Shown here piece by piece: positions 16,161 through 23,453 of a DNA stretch of 26,991 bases. Below the pieces are notes generated by a model. That model made no database searches and was not told where the DNA came from. It saw nothing but the letters and a program-made list of their open reading frames with translations. Every line of letters starts with the position of its first letter. Within the stretch, counting starts at the first letter, position 1. Source of the DNA: a virus; the IMG/VR virus record IMGVR_UViG_3300031857_001131, positions 1 to 26,991 of that record; one strand, 5' to 3'. The translations under genes and the position numbers were made by a program.

Positions 16161-16593
16161 CCAAAGGTACACCATCATACTCGGGGTTAGTCAATAGGTC
16201 GGTCACATCCGTAGGTTCAAGCAGATATCCGCGCGAGGCGTTATCGCCACGCACACCAAACAGTTTCAACTCTAGACGGTTCTTGTTCAGTTCGATGTAT
16301 CGGCGTGCTCTGTCCACGTTCACAATAGTGAATGCGCCATCCAGATTGTATTGGTACACCCACCATTTTGCTTCGGTGACTGACAGCCCCGATGGTTTCC
16401 AGCCCCGACCTTTCGGGTTTTGTTCAATCTCTAGAACCATACGACCGTTCCTATAACGGTCGGACTTCACCTCTAGAGAACCCTGGCCGATATCTTTCAG
16501 GAACTGTTCCACTACTGCCTCGCCTCGCTTCCCATATTTCAGGTCGTCAGGGAAGTACGGTTTGGGTATATCGAACGCACTATTCTTGGCCAT
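16138..16593 (-). CDS. PD-(D/E)XK-like nuclease-fold protein
   Basis: This 151-aa protein looks like a small restriction-endonuclease-fold enzyme. The order is a helix with GKRGEAVVEQFL (Glu25), then Asp34, then LEVKSDRYRNGRMVLEIEQN with Glu41-Val-Lys43 forming an E-x-K core, then Glu55/Glu57. Further on come SGLSVTEAKWWVY and a beta hairpin. This D...ExK layout is that of PD-(D/E)XK nucleases such as Holliday-junction or repair-type enzymes. GAAGG is eight bases before the ATG, which overlaps the previous gene by 14 bases. It may process DNA in recombination or packaging; specificity cannot be told. Confidence in the fold is moderate. Confidence 0.58.
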   Translation of the reverse strand: MAKNSAFDIPKPYFPDDLKYGKRGEAVVEQFLKDIGQGSLEVKSDRYRNGRMVLEIEQNPKGRGWKPSGLSVTEAKWWVYQYNLDGAFTIVNVDRARRYIELNKNRLELKLFGVRGDNASRGYLLEPTDVTDLLTNPEYDGVPLDEQAHAD

Positions 16594-16780
16594 TACTTCG
16601 GCCTTCCGAAATAGCCAACGCTTGCCGATACAGGTTCTCGGGGTCGCCTTCCTTCAGGAAGTAGCATTCTGCTACATGTCTCCACAGTTCGCCCATGGCG
16701 GCTTCCTCCGCCAGGGCTTCAATGCCTGCGACAAGCAGTTGGAAACCTACCGCAATAGGGTTGTCTGTTGTTTCGTTCAC
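16580..16780 (-). CDS. Small 66-aa helical protein
   Basis: This protein begins at a GTG that overlaps the resolvase stop (GTGA) and ends inside the start of the next gene. It is mainly helical (AVGFQLLVAGIEALAEEAAM, then a Trp/His/Cys segment GELWRHVAECYFLKEG). No domain is recognised. The 4-base overlap with RusA and the 14-base overlap downstream suggest translational coupling in the recombination cluster. A role is not assigned. Confidence 0.6.
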   Translation of the reverse strand: MNETTDNPIAVGFQLLVAGIEALAEEAAMGELWRHVAECYFLKEGDPENLYRQALAISEGRSNGQE

Positions 16781-17130
16781 TGCTTGTAAACCTCCAGGTA
16801 TACGATTTGGTTGTCGTCATCGTAGGCGATGCCGTTCAATCCATCCATCACTAGTTTAACATAGTTATCTATGTCTCCCCTCAAAGGGGACTGTTCCGCA
16901 TTAGCGATACCGACGGTTACTTCCGTGCCTGCGCGTGAGAACTTGGCTCGCATAAATACGGGGCCTTCAAACTTGGGGCCATCCCATCCTTCACCAATAG
17001 TGTTTTCCGCTAGGTGGGTTTTGATGGGCGTGTATGCTTTGCCGCGCCGCGTCATACGCGGGCGCTGTTTCACTTGTGGCCTAGTGGTATAGACGACGGT
17101 GTGTTCAGTTTTCTTCTTGCGTGTAGCCAC
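16777..17130 (-). CDS. rusA: RusA-type Holliday junction resolvase
   Basis: This 117-aa protein matches the RusA family, which cuts four-way DNA junctions as a dimer. The N-terminal segment has KQRPRMTRRGKAYTP, and the catalytic region is RGDIDNYVKLVMDGLNGIAY (Gly85, Asp86, Asp88, Asn89, Lys92, Asp96) followed by DDDNQIV (Asp104-106), which would bind magnesium. The length is typical (RusA ~120 aa). The start is GTG at 17130, with an AG-rich stretch upstream; it lies inside the end of the preceding gene. In phages RusA resolves recombination or replication intermediates before packaging. It lies two genes downstream of the primase. Confidence 0.9.
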   Translation of the reverse strand: MATRKKKTEHTVVYTTRPQVKQRPRMTRRGKAYTPIKTHLAENTIGEGWDGPKFEGPVFMRAKFSRAGTEVTVGIANAEQSPLRGDIDNYVKLVMDGLNGIAYDDDNQIVYLEVYKQ

Positions 17131-17284
17131 GGCTATACTCTCTGCTTTGGAATACCACTAGGGTTTCTTTGTCGTTGGGACATGGGTCGCCTGCTGGCCA
17201 CTGCGTGTCCATAGGCATCTGTTCGGATACGAACGTGCCGTATGGCTGTTCGGTGATAGTAACTAGACGTACATAGTTACCCAT
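17105..17284 (-). CDS. Small 59-aa protein between primase and RusA
   Basis: The ATG at 17284 overlaps the primase stop by eight bases (ATGGGTAA); an ATG 18 bases upstream, at 17302, would extend into the primase gene. The product begins MGNYVRLVTITEQPYG and has a polar Pro/Asp-rich centre (MDTQWPAGDPCPNDKETLVV). Its 3' end overlaps the RusA start by 26 bases. No family is recognised. The overlaps support translation; the function is unknown. Confidence 0.52.
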   Translation of the reverse strand: MGNYVRLVTITEQPYGTFVSEQMPMDTQWPAGDPCPNDKETLVVFQSREYSRGYTQEEN

Positions 17285-18173
17285 TGTAGGCACGCTCCAC
17301 AATCTTGTTGATTTCCTCTAGGCCACGTTCGCCACGCAAATGATATTTGCCCCATCGTTTGTCGGCGTCGATGACAATAGCACGACACATGCTGGGTGTG
17401 ATGCCTGACCTGAAGCACACATGTGCTAGGCGCATCAGTGCGGTGGAACGGTCCTGTCCCTCTAGGGGTCCTTGCTTCCAGATGACACGGGCCAACGGTG
17501 ATGCTGACCTGAGGGCATCCTCTAGGTCCTCGTCGTCCAACCTGTCGAAGTCAATAGCAGGGCGTGTGGGTTTCGGCGCCACATAGTGTGACGCCAGAAA
17601 CTTGATGCGTTCCGGGTCGGTCATCGTCATTGTTGCGTCAGCAAGAAAGACGTTTAACGGCATCGGGTTGTCGTCCCCATCCAGGATGACACGACGTTCT
17701 GGCGTGGACAGTAAGCCACCCATGTATGGCAGACGTACATAGTTGCCGACTTTGGTTACGGATACGTCGAACTGTTTAGGGTTGACTTCTCGTGCCGGAT
17801 AGTCGGCTACTTGGTGTGCGGCCAATAGCATGTTGCGCATCGCTTCTGCGGGCACTGGGGCACCTGAGAATACCCACACATGGTAACCTTTGGAACGTGA
17901 ACGTTCCACCCAGGAGATAACACCAGCGGCCATTAGTGTGCGCTGTAGCAGACGGGCCGCACCTAAATCTTCTACGTCTATGTCGGAGCATCCCCATACA
18001 CAGAATGCTGGGTTGCCTGGTACTGCCGGGTAGACACCGATGCCACGGTCACCCATCAGATGGGATGAGAACACTTCTCGTGTCAACGGTTGACGTACAC
18101 ATCCGCCTTCGTCGGCGCCGAAACAGTCACCTCGTCCACGAAACAGTTGGATGAATTGGTCGGTTGGGGTCAT
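17277..18173 (-). CDS. Archaeo-eukaryotic-type (AEP) DNA primase
   Basis: This 298-aa protein carries the AEP primase motifs: CSDIDVEDL (Asp64-x-Asp66) for metal binding, ERSRSKGYHVWVF with Ser94-Lys95-Gly96 ... His98 for nucleotide binding, and NYVRLPYM near residues 144-151. The C-terminal 90 residues form a helical domain with acidic and basic patches (DRSTALMRLAHVCFRSGITP) found in phage primases of this class. AAGG seven bases before the ATG overlaps the helicase stop. With the adjacent DnaB-like helicase it forms the likely replisome core, making short primers for the unwound strand. No DNA polymerase is visible in the window. Confidence 0.82.
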   Translation of the reverse strand: MTPTDQFIQLFRGRGDCFGADEGGCVRQPLTREVFSSHLMGDRGIGVYPAVPGNPAFCVWGCSDIDVEDLGAARLLQRTLMAAGVISWVERSRSKGYHVWVFSGAPVPAEAMRNMLLAAHQVADYPAREVNPKQFDVSVTKVGNYVRLPYMGGLLSTPERRVILDGDDNPMPLNVFLADATMTMTDPERIKFLASHYVAPKPTRPAIDFDRLDDEDLEDALRSASPLARVIWKQGPLEGQDRSTALMRLAHVCFRSGITPSMCRAIVIDADKRWGKYHLRGERGLEEINKIVERAYNG

Positions 18174-18184
18174 GGGTCGGCACC

Positions 18185-19276
18185 TTAGTCGAACACCAGG
18201 TCACGAACAACCGGGTCAAATGTCAACTGCTCCGCAGTTGAACCAGGTTCGTTGCGTGATGCGACACTCATATCGTATGGCACACCCAACAAAGGCAACA
18301 GTCGCCCAGTCCCAGGTTCAATCTCATAATCCATGTCATCCAATAGTGTCGATGCTGGACGCTTACACTTGACCAGGTTCAGCGTAACAGTATTCTCATG
18401 AATACGTTCCTCATAACGGAGGAAGTCAAGCCTTTCCAGATGGCGTTCAGTCGCTGTACCCTTGGCAAGTTTCTCATTGATTTCCTGAATCTGTGATTGG
18501 ATTTCAAACTTCTTACGACGCACACCAATAATGTGCGACGCCTGTTGCTCGCCACCATACGCACCTGAACTAATGGTTTGCTTGCGTCCGTCCGCTCCGC
18601 TGTTACGGGACGACTGGTGTAGTACCGCCAAGGGTACATGATGCCGTTTACCGAATGCTTTAATGGTGTTGGCTTTTGACGGTACGTCCTCGCCTCCACC
18701 TTGTAGCAATTCCAAATAGTCGAACACCATCAACGACGGCTTACCCATCACATCAGACACTTCACCAATAGCACGTTCCATATCACTGAGAGTCATCGGC
18801 TGGTCAAACACTGCCAACTTGGGGAACTGTTCCGTAGCAGTAGTTCTCAATAGGTCAATGGCGCGTTGGTCTTTGTCTGCGACTGCTTGCTCTAGTTCGT
18901 TGGCGTGAACACCGTTCGCTACGCATGCCAACTTAACCAGTGTCAGTGTGCGTGGTTCATCTGGACAGAAATAAACTACAGGCTTATCTCTATTGTTTGC
19001 GAGGACAGATAGTAAGAACATGGTCTTACCGCTATGGCTGTAGCCGTTGATGAGTAGCATCTCTGATGGTGCTACGCCTCGCATCTGCGCATCCAGTTGG
19101 TCGAACCCCAAGTAGACTCGTTCTTCTGGTGTCTGCGCCCAGTGTACGAATTCGGTGACCGCTTCGGTCAAAGGTTTATAGTAGGAATGTTGGGGGGCCA
19201 AGTCAGACGGGGCGACCGAAATCGGTTCGCCCCGTCCAAGTGACGCCCAACGCTGTTCTAGCGTTGTGCTATCCAT
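18185..19276 (-). CDS. DnaB-like replicative helicase (RecA-fold ATPase)
   Basis: This 363-aa protein is a single-domain DnaB/RecA-family ATPase. The Walker A loop is GYSHSGKT at residues 78-85, Walker B is SLMVFDYLELL with Asp186, and a later motif VLHQSSRNSG (Gln221) matches motif H3. After it come GAYGGEQQASHIIGVRRKKF and a coiled-coil insertion near residues 255-290, then a beta strand with LNLVKCKRP. It lacks the ~100-aa N-terminal domain of bacterial DnaB, as many phage helicases do. It should form hexamers and unwind DNA ahead of the fork, working with the primase made by the next gene. The ATG overlaps nothing and lies three bases after the previous gene. Confidence 0.82.
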   Translation of the reverse strand: MDSTTLEQRWASLGRGEPISVAPSDLAPQHSYYKPLTEAVTEFVHWAQTPEERVYLGFDQLDAQMRGVAPSEMLLINGYSHSGKTMFLLSVLANNRDKPVVYFCPDEPRTLTLVKLACVANGVHANELEQAVADKDQRAIDLLRTTATEQFPKLAVFDQPMTLSDMERAIGEVSDVMGKPSLMVFDYLELLQGGGEDVPSKANTIKAFGKRHHVPLAVLHQSSRNSGADGRKQTISSGAYGGEQQASHIIGVRRKKFEIQSQIQEINEKLAKGTATERHLERLDFLRYEERIHENTVTLNLVKCKRPASTLLDDMDYEIEPGTGRLLPLLGVPYDMSVASRNEPGSTAEQLTFDPVVRDLVFD

Positions 19277-19279
19277 CCG

Positions 19280-19759
19280 TTACTTCTTCGGAGGCCAGAA
19301 AGCAACGGGCTGACCCTTGGCATTCATCGTACCGTCAGCGGCCTTGAACATGGGCCGACGGTTCTCCGCATTAGCGGTGTCACGATTGTCGTACACCTTG
19401 GTGACGCCAGCACGGCGTGCCTGTTCGGACAACCAGGACGGAATAGGTCCGTGCTGTGTGCCGACGACACGAATGCCAGACGACTGGGTTTCCACCGGGG
19501 TGGCGTTGAACATGTCAATCAACTCGGCTTCGGTAGCCATAGCATTAACGCTAGTGGTTGCCGTAGCGTTGGTGATGGTCACCTGCGGGGTGGTCTGAAT
19601 GTTATGTGCGCCGAACACGACTTCACGAACGAAGTCGAAATGGCTAAGGTATACGGCCTGGATTTGTTCCTGGGAACCGTCAGTCTGGGTGACACCAGTC
19701 AATTCGCTGGCAATCTTGGCCACCACCTGAGTGATGATGGATTCATCCTTGCTAATCAC
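19280..19759 (-). CDS. Possible ssDNA-binding or recombination accessory protein
   Basis: The GTG start at 19759 is chosen because AGGAGG lies four bases before it; longer starts further upstream are much weaker. The product is 159 aa. The N-terminal half is helical then Thr-rich (ITNATATTSVNAMATEAE). The C-terminal half has a compact conserved-looking motif: PSWLSEQARRAGVTKVYDNR, then RRPMFKAADG and the ending VAFWPPKK. I know this WL..QAR.AGV..VYDNRD ... RP.FK ... FWPP end from phage proteins next to replication genes but cannot name its function. The position between nuclease and helicase and a possible promoter 5' of it suggest it acts in DNA replication. The SSB idea is a guess. Confidence 0.68.
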   Translation of the reverse strand: MISKDESIITQVVAKIASELTGVTQTDGSQEQIQAVYLSHFDFVREVVFGAHNIQTTPQVTITNATATTSVNAMATEAELIDMFNATPVETQSSGIRVVGTQHGPIPSWLSEQARRAGVTKVYDNRDTANAENRRPMFKAADGTMNAKGQPVAFWPPKK

Positions 19760-19795
19760 ATACCCTCCTAAGGTTGTGTTGTTGTTGGACACTGT

Positions 19796-19822
19796 ATCAT
19801 ACCGTACCTTCGGTGTTGTCAA
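19796..19822 (-). promoter_or_regulatory. Candidate promoter (TTGACA / TATGAT) for the 19759 gene
   Basis: On the minus strand TTGACA (19822-19817) and TATGAT (19801-19796) are separated by 15 bases, shorter than the usual 17. The -35 lies inside the 3' end of the nuclease gene. Transcription would begin about 30 bases before the GTG at 19759, leaving a short leader with a strong AGGAGG. Confidence 0.42.
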
Positions 19823-20663
19823 CCGACTGGTTCGGCAACACCAAATCACTATCGCGCCAATGAGCGCCCTTACACACCGACCAATAATCACACCACTTGG
19901 AAGAACACAAGTTGTGTTGGTCATTCATCGGCCAATCAGGTTGACCCCACGCAGTAACAGCAGTATTCACCACGCTAAGAACCTGACGTTGAAACCATGC
20001 CACCTGGTCGGCACCTCTAGAGACGGTCACAATCTGCGCCTTAGGTGTAGGTTGACGAACCATAACACCAAACCTAAAGAGATTCACACCATCACTAGGG
20101 ACCAAACCTAGGATACGGGAAGCAGTAATATAGCAGGTCGCCTGATGCGACTGCGACTGCTTCTCCCTAGCGTAATAGGTTCGGCTGGAAGTTTTCCAAT
20201 CCCAAATAACACCATCGGGTGCCACATAATCCATGGTCCCTTCAAGCCATACACCATAACCATTACAAGCGTGGACATTCAAAGGGGCCTGGAACTTATG
20301 TTCAACCAAACCACCAAGAACAACCTGAGGTCTAATGGTATCCCACCATCCACTAGTCATGCTGTCCACGCAAGCCCTAAGGTTTTCGGGGTCATCAGCA
20401 ATACCAGTCAACTTGATATCCTTATCAAGTTCAGAAGCAACAACCAACTGAGTGTATTCCTGGAAAGAATCCAGGTCAGTAATTTCACCAGTCAAATACT
20501 TCTCAATGCCAGCATGGACACCAGTACCAATAGCAGTAGCATCACTGCCGCGTCGCATCGTTGGCATAGCCAACGCATACCTGGCACGCTGTGGACATAT
20601 CAGCGCGTCACCAATCCATGATTGGCGCACATAGATATGTTTCTCATTCGGGTCGAATCTCAT
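19797..20663 (-). CDS. PD-(D/E)XK exonuclease, Cas4/RecB-type with Fe-S cysteines
   Basis: This 288-aa protein has the layout of RecB/Cas4 family nucleases. Cys23 (LICPQRARYAL) is followed by a helix with His50 (GTGVHAGIEKYL), then EGTMDYVAPDGVIWDWKTS with Asp145, Asp155 and Lys157 as the active site, Gln174 and Tyr178 in QATCY, and a C-terminal cluster CSSKWCDYWSVCKG (Cys253, Cys258, Cys264). The four cysteines would hold a 4Fe-4S cluster, as in AddB and Cas4. Such enzymes resect DNA ends for recombination or replication restart. GGAGG lies five bases before the ATG. It sits between the two-HTH regulator and the replication genes. Confidence 0.8.
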   Translation of the reverse strand: MRFDPNEKHIYVRQSWIGDALICPQRARYALAMPTMRRGSDATAIGTGVHAGIEKYLTGEITDLDSFQEYTQLVVASELDKDIKLTGIADDPENLRACVDSMTSGWWDTIRPQVVLGGLVEHKFQAPLNVHACNGYGVWLEGTMDYVAPDGVIWDWKTSSRTYYAREKQSQSHQATCYITASRILGLVPSDGVNLFRFGVMVRQPTPKAQIVTVSRGADQVAWFQRQVLSVVNTAVTAWGQPDWPMNDQHNLCSSKWCDYWSVCKGAHWRDSDLVLPNQSVDNTEGTV

Positions 20664-20683
20664 CTGTACCTCCGCTGGGTTAA

Positions 20684-20714
20684 TGATACCACCCCCTAAT
20701 GGGGGGTGGTATCA
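20684..20714. promoter_or_regulatory. Perfect 13-bp hairpin between regulator and nuclease
   Basis: TGATACCACCCCC and its exact reverse complement flank a five-base loop. It overlaps the stop codon of the upstream gene and ends some 20 bases before the nuclease start. No T-run follows on the minus strand, so it is more likely an attenuator, RNase site or mRNA stabiliser than a strong terminator. Confidence 0.6.
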
Positions 20715-21445
20715 TGGTCTTTCATCCGTGACCTTAGTTTATGTACCGAACCTTTAGTGATGGTGATATTGAACTCGGCTTGGATAACATCCACTATAGC
20801 AGACGACGGGACACCACACAACACCAGTTCACGCATCCGCTTCTGATATGGATGCCCACCCGAACCACGCATCACACGTTCCGTCGGACGATTAGGCCAA
20901 TACCTACGGAACCTAGTGATGCTGTCGTGACTGAGGCCGAACTGTGCTGACATCTGACCAAGCGTTCGCTTGGGGTCCATGATAGCCTGCTCAAACTGAA
21001 CCAAAGTATCCATGTCCATATGCCATGACCCGGTACTGGCGGCTAGCGTGAACTGCTCCGCAGTGAACCGCAACGATTCCAGTACGCTACGAATCCCACT
21101 AGAGTACGACTCCGCCAATGCTTGACGAACCTGAACTCTGATGAGTCGCCACGGATTAATCACATTAGTACCCTTGGCTGGGGTACAAGGTTCCACCTTG
21201 GGTAGTTTCTGTTGAGCGATATACATGTCATGTAGATACACGATATCCACCAGATAGGCCAACACTTCTTGCTCTGTCCACCCGTTGGCACCATGTCCAC
21301 GATACTCGCACAACTCTGGCCCCATCCACATGTCCCGAACAGGGTTGTTCATAATCGGCACAGGGTTGTGGATAACCACATCACACAAACAATCAGGGTC
21401 ATGGTCCGATACGCCACACCCAATCACTGCTTCCACGGATTCCAT
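20696..21445 (-). CDS. DNA-binding protein with two helix-turn-helix segments
   Basis: This 249-aa protein has a Cys-containing N-terminus (Cys10, Cys19, Cys21) and a helical middle. Two HTH-like segments lie in the C-terminal half: TLGQMSAQFGLSHDSITRFR at 161-180 and a second at ~204-240 (LVLCGVPSSAIVDVIQAEFN then GSVHKLRSRMK). Both have the typical helix, tight turn, recognition-helix rhythm. GGAGGT lies six bases before the ATG. It sits ahead of the nuclease, primase and helicase genes, so control of early transcription or an origin-binding role is possible. It has no recognisable effector domain. Which DNA it binds is unknown. Confidence 0.62.
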   Translation of the reverse strand: MESVEAVIGCGVSDHDPDCLCDVVIHNPVPIMNNPVRDMWMGPELCEYRGHGANGWTEQEVLAYLVDIVYLHDMYIAQQKLPKVEPCTPAKGTNVINPWRLIRVQVRQALAESYSSGIRSVLESLRFTAEQFTLAASTGSWHMDMDTLVQFEQAIMDPKRTLGQMSAQFGLSHDSITRFRRYWPNRPTERVMRGSGGHPYQKRMRELVLCGVPSSAIVDVIQAEFNITITKGSVHKLRSRMKDHDTTPH

Positions 21446-22005
21446 CCGTCACCTCCGTTACGTTGGACACTATAGGAATACATCAGCCATGCGGCCAACA
21501 GATTAGTCGCAGGGTCATACAACTTGGAACAATCATCCAACACACCCTGGTCCTGTAACCATCCATTAGGATGGTACTTGGATGACGTACACCAGTAGCC
21601 GTTCACTTGTAGCAAACCATACGACCCACCATGCGGGTCGCCAGCATTATAGGCTGACGGTTGGCATCGTGATTCACGCCACATGATATTGACCAGACGT
21701 TCAATAACCTCCCGGTCCCTAGGCCAGCCAGCCTGGAGGGCCAGGGGAACCCACTCTTGGCATGGGCTAAAGGGGTCCACCAACGCTACCGGGATGGTCG
21801 TGGTTGTCGGCTGGTCAGGATACTGGCCAGAATCTTGCCGGATTGCCTCGTTAATAGCCGCCTGAGACACGCTAGTGGGGGTGATAGTATCAACCACTGG
21901 TGCCAGCGGAACCAGGCTAGGTTCGGGCTGATATTCAGGGGCACACCTCAGGCTGGCAAACAGCACCGCCATTAGCACCCCTAGTCCTAGACCGAATTGT
22001 TTCAT
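21424..22005 (-). CDS. Secreted lytic transglycosylase / lysozyme-like protein
   Basis: The 193-aa product has a signal-type N-terminus (KQFGLGLGVLMAVLFASLRC), a Pro/Thr-rich linker to residue ~80, and a lysozyme-fold domain after it. The catalytic motif is IMWRESRCQPSAYN (Glu111) with GGSYGLLQVNGYW at 126-138, typical of SLT-type or goose-type transglycosylases. The Cys21 position suggests possible lipid attachment, but the residues before it are not a standard lipobox. AAGGAGG lies seven bases before the ATG. It cleaves peptidoglycan glycan strands in the family. It lies in the early block, away from the endolysin, which is unusual. Confidence 0.76.
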   Translation of the reverse strand: MKQFGLGLGVLMAVLFASLRCAPEYQPEPSLVPLAPVVDTITPTSVSQAAINEAIRQDSGQYPDQPTTTTIPVALVDPFSPCQEWVPLALQAGWPRDREVIERLVNIMWRESRCQPSAYNAGDPHGGSYGLLQVNGYWCTSSKYHPNGWLQDQGVLDDCSKLYDPATNLLAAWLMYSYSVQRNGGDGWNPWKQ

Positions 22006-22181
22006 GACTTATCCTCCTTGTTGGGAACCATCATCACCGAATCACGTTGATGAGACTTGTGGCGACACTCCACAGGGAACGTGGAGATATGGGTACGCAC
22101 CTTGGTATCACACCGTGGACATGTCCACAGTGCTGGTGGACACATCGTGTTCCACCGCAACACAGAACTAACACTAGACAT
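22002..22181 (-). CDS. 59-aa zinc-ribbon-like protein
   Basis: The ATG at 22181 follows AGGAGG by four bases, so the 17 residues that a longer frame would add at the N-terminus are left out. The product contains WTCPRCDTKVRTHISTFPVE then CRHKSH, giving Cys-x2-Cys ... Cys-x-His-x3-His ligands that could bind zinc. Its stop overlaps the start of the transglycosylase gene by four bases (ATGA). Small zinc ribbons often bind nucleic acid or serve as adapters; the function here is unknown. Confidence 0.6.
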   Translation of the reverse strand: MSSVSSVLRWNTMCPPALWTCPRCDTKVRTHISTFPVECRHKSHQRDSVMMVPNKEDKS

Positions 22182-22189
22182 CGTTCCTC

Positions 22190-22417
22190 CTACGGGTTCG
22201 GGAAAGCAATCAGCATGCTTTCGTATACGCACACACGACGGTCAATTAACAGTTCGGCATCTTGCCAGTTGTTAATGAACCGTCGCACCACATGACGAAC
22301 GAAAGGTTCGTCGGTTTCAATGATGACCATACGATGGTCAGAATCTCGTGGCGCTCGGGACACATCCACAAGAATACCTACGGTCGCATTACAATACGCA
22401 TCATCATACACAGCCAT
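22190..22417 (-). CDS. Small 75-aa protein of unknown function
   Basis: This protein starts MAVYDDAYCNATVGILVDVS and has a strand-helix rhythm (HRMVIIETDEPFVRHVVRRF, then DAELLIDRRVCVYESML). No motif is recognised. AGGAGG lies ten bases before the ATG. It is packed two bases from the next gene upstream and eight bases from the one downstream. It could be a small regulator, but nothing in the sequence shows this. Confidence 0.6.
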   Translation of the reverse strand: MAVYDDAYCNATVGILVDVSRAPRDSDHRMVIIETDEPFVRHVVRRFINNWQDAELLIDRRVCVYESMLIAFPNP

Positions 22418-22419
22418 AA

Positions 22420-22629
22420 CTAGAACACCTCCTCATCAATAGCATCCAATAGATGGTTCTCATCCAACATCTGAATGAACTTCAGTTCAATGTCAACAGG
22501 TTCAGACTCATCGTTGAACCACACATCATAGTCATCGTCATACCAGTAGCCCATCGTCACGATAGCCCACTCCTCTACGGTGGCGTGACCATGCTTCCTC
22601 AGGTATGTGTTAACAACGTCCTCTAGCAT
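22420..22629 (-). CDS. Acidic 69-aa protein
   Basis: The ATG at 22629 overlaps the stop of the upstream gene (TGATG) and has AGGAGG six bases before it; a GTG three bases upstream would be too close to that site. The product is acidic (YWYDDDYDVWFNDESEPVDI) with helices at both ends. Very acidic small proteins can mimic DNA in phages (for example anti-restriction proteins), but this one has no diagnostic feature and the idea is only a suggestion. Confidence 0.62.
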   Translation of the reverse strand: MLEDVVNTYLRKHGHATVEEWAIVTMGYWYDDDYDVWFNDESEPVDIELKFIQMLDENHLLDAIDEEVF

Positions 22630-23318
22630 CACTCACCTCCTTCGGAGCGTAGGAACTCGTCAATCATCTCATCGGTGACACCGTTTTCCAATAGCGCCAT
22701 ACCTTGGGCGTCATACTTGGGCAACTTCCCAGCGCTACGACCCTTGTGATACAGCACACATGCCAACATCACGTTGTTCACCAACTCAATCTGGCGAGGG
22801 TCCAAGTCTGACATGTCTCGTTCCATCAGACCGAACACATAGTCCATCTCATCCTGACTATAGACTCCATCTTCGATGGCCAACTCCACAGCCGTAGCCA
22901 TTGTGATGGACAACGCATCGGCGTTGCGCACCACCCATTCCAACGTGCCGTCGAACACCTTGTCCGAATACCAGGTGGGCACATCGTAATTGTCCCCGTC
23001 ATACGCACCGTTGGTGGGGTTGGTGCCACTAATGATGACAACGTCACCAACAAGGTCGCGTTGGAACATGATGCTGGCTCGGTCATTGGTTGGCAAACCA
23101 ATAAGCAAACCCTCATCGTGGACGTAGCCACACAACATGAACGTTTCACCATCATGGCCGGGGTCGAACTCACGAGGGTCAACCTTGGTTGACACCGCAT
23201 CGATATGTCCGCCAACATGGCGTTGAATGTCCGTGTAATCCTGGACCGCCAACCAATAAGGCTTACGGTTCATGTCGCTGGGAATCACGATTCCCATAGG
23301 TGCTTTGTGCTTGTTCAT
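22629..23318 (-). CDS. DUF3846-like protein
   Basis: This 229-aa protein has an N-terminal domain (residues ~20-115: DIQRHVGGHIDAVS, YVHDEGLLIGLPTNDRASI, LVGDVVIISG) that resembles DUF3846, a small phage/plasmid domain of unknown function with a G-H-I-D-A start, an N-x-R-A segment and a GDVVI strand. The rest is helical and acidic (DEMDYVFGLMERDMSDLD). GGAGGT precedes the ATG. A promoter candidate lies 50-80 bases upstream, so this may be the first gene of a transcript that includes the small proteins and the transglycosylase. The function is not known. Confidence 0.62.
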   Translation of the reverse strand: MNKHKAPMGIVIPSDMNRKPYWLAVQDYTDIQRHVGGHIDAVSTKVDPREFDPGHDGETFMLCGYVHDEGLLIGLPTNDRASIMFQRDLVGDVVIISGTNPTNGAYDGDNYDVPTWYSDKVFDGTLEWVVRNADALSITMATAVELAIEDGVYSQDEMDYVFGLMERDMSDLDPRQIELVNNVMLACVLYHKGRSAGKLPKYDAQGMALLENGVTDEMIDEFLRSEGGE

Positions 23319-23362
23319 ATGTACCCCACCTCCAGGGGTATGTGCTTGTGATTACCACCCAC

Positions 23363-23392
23363 ACCATAGTGGATGGTCAACGCTGGTGTCAA
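23363..23392 (-). promoter_or_regulatory. Promoter (TTGACA / TATGGT) before the 23318 gene
   Basis: On the minus strand TTGACA (23392-23387) and TATGGT (23368-23363) have an 18-base spacer. It lies in the 135-base gap between two genes, which is the usual place for a promoter. Of the four TTGACA-type sites in the right half it has the best support. Confidence 0.58.
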
Positions 23393-23403
23393 CTAGATAT
23401 GTT

Positions 23404-23418
23404 CGGGGCGTAGCCCCG
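23404..23418 (-). terminator. Short hairpin after the CobT-like gene
   Basis: A perfect 6-bp stem (CGGGGC / GCCCCG) with a three-base loop lies 36 bases after the stop of the 23454-24293 gene and just upstream of the promoter. No clear T-run follows. It may be a weak terminator that separates the two units. Confidence 0.35.
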
Positions 23419-23453
23419 GTGCCTCCCAACGAAACACCAGGGCCACACCACCA

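Noticed and set aside
17265-17744. A 14-base exact repeat (17265-17278 and 17731-17744) that encodes NYVRL in both the primase and the next small gene
   Set aside because: About one 14-base repeat is expected by chance in a window of this length, and no longer similarity extends from it.
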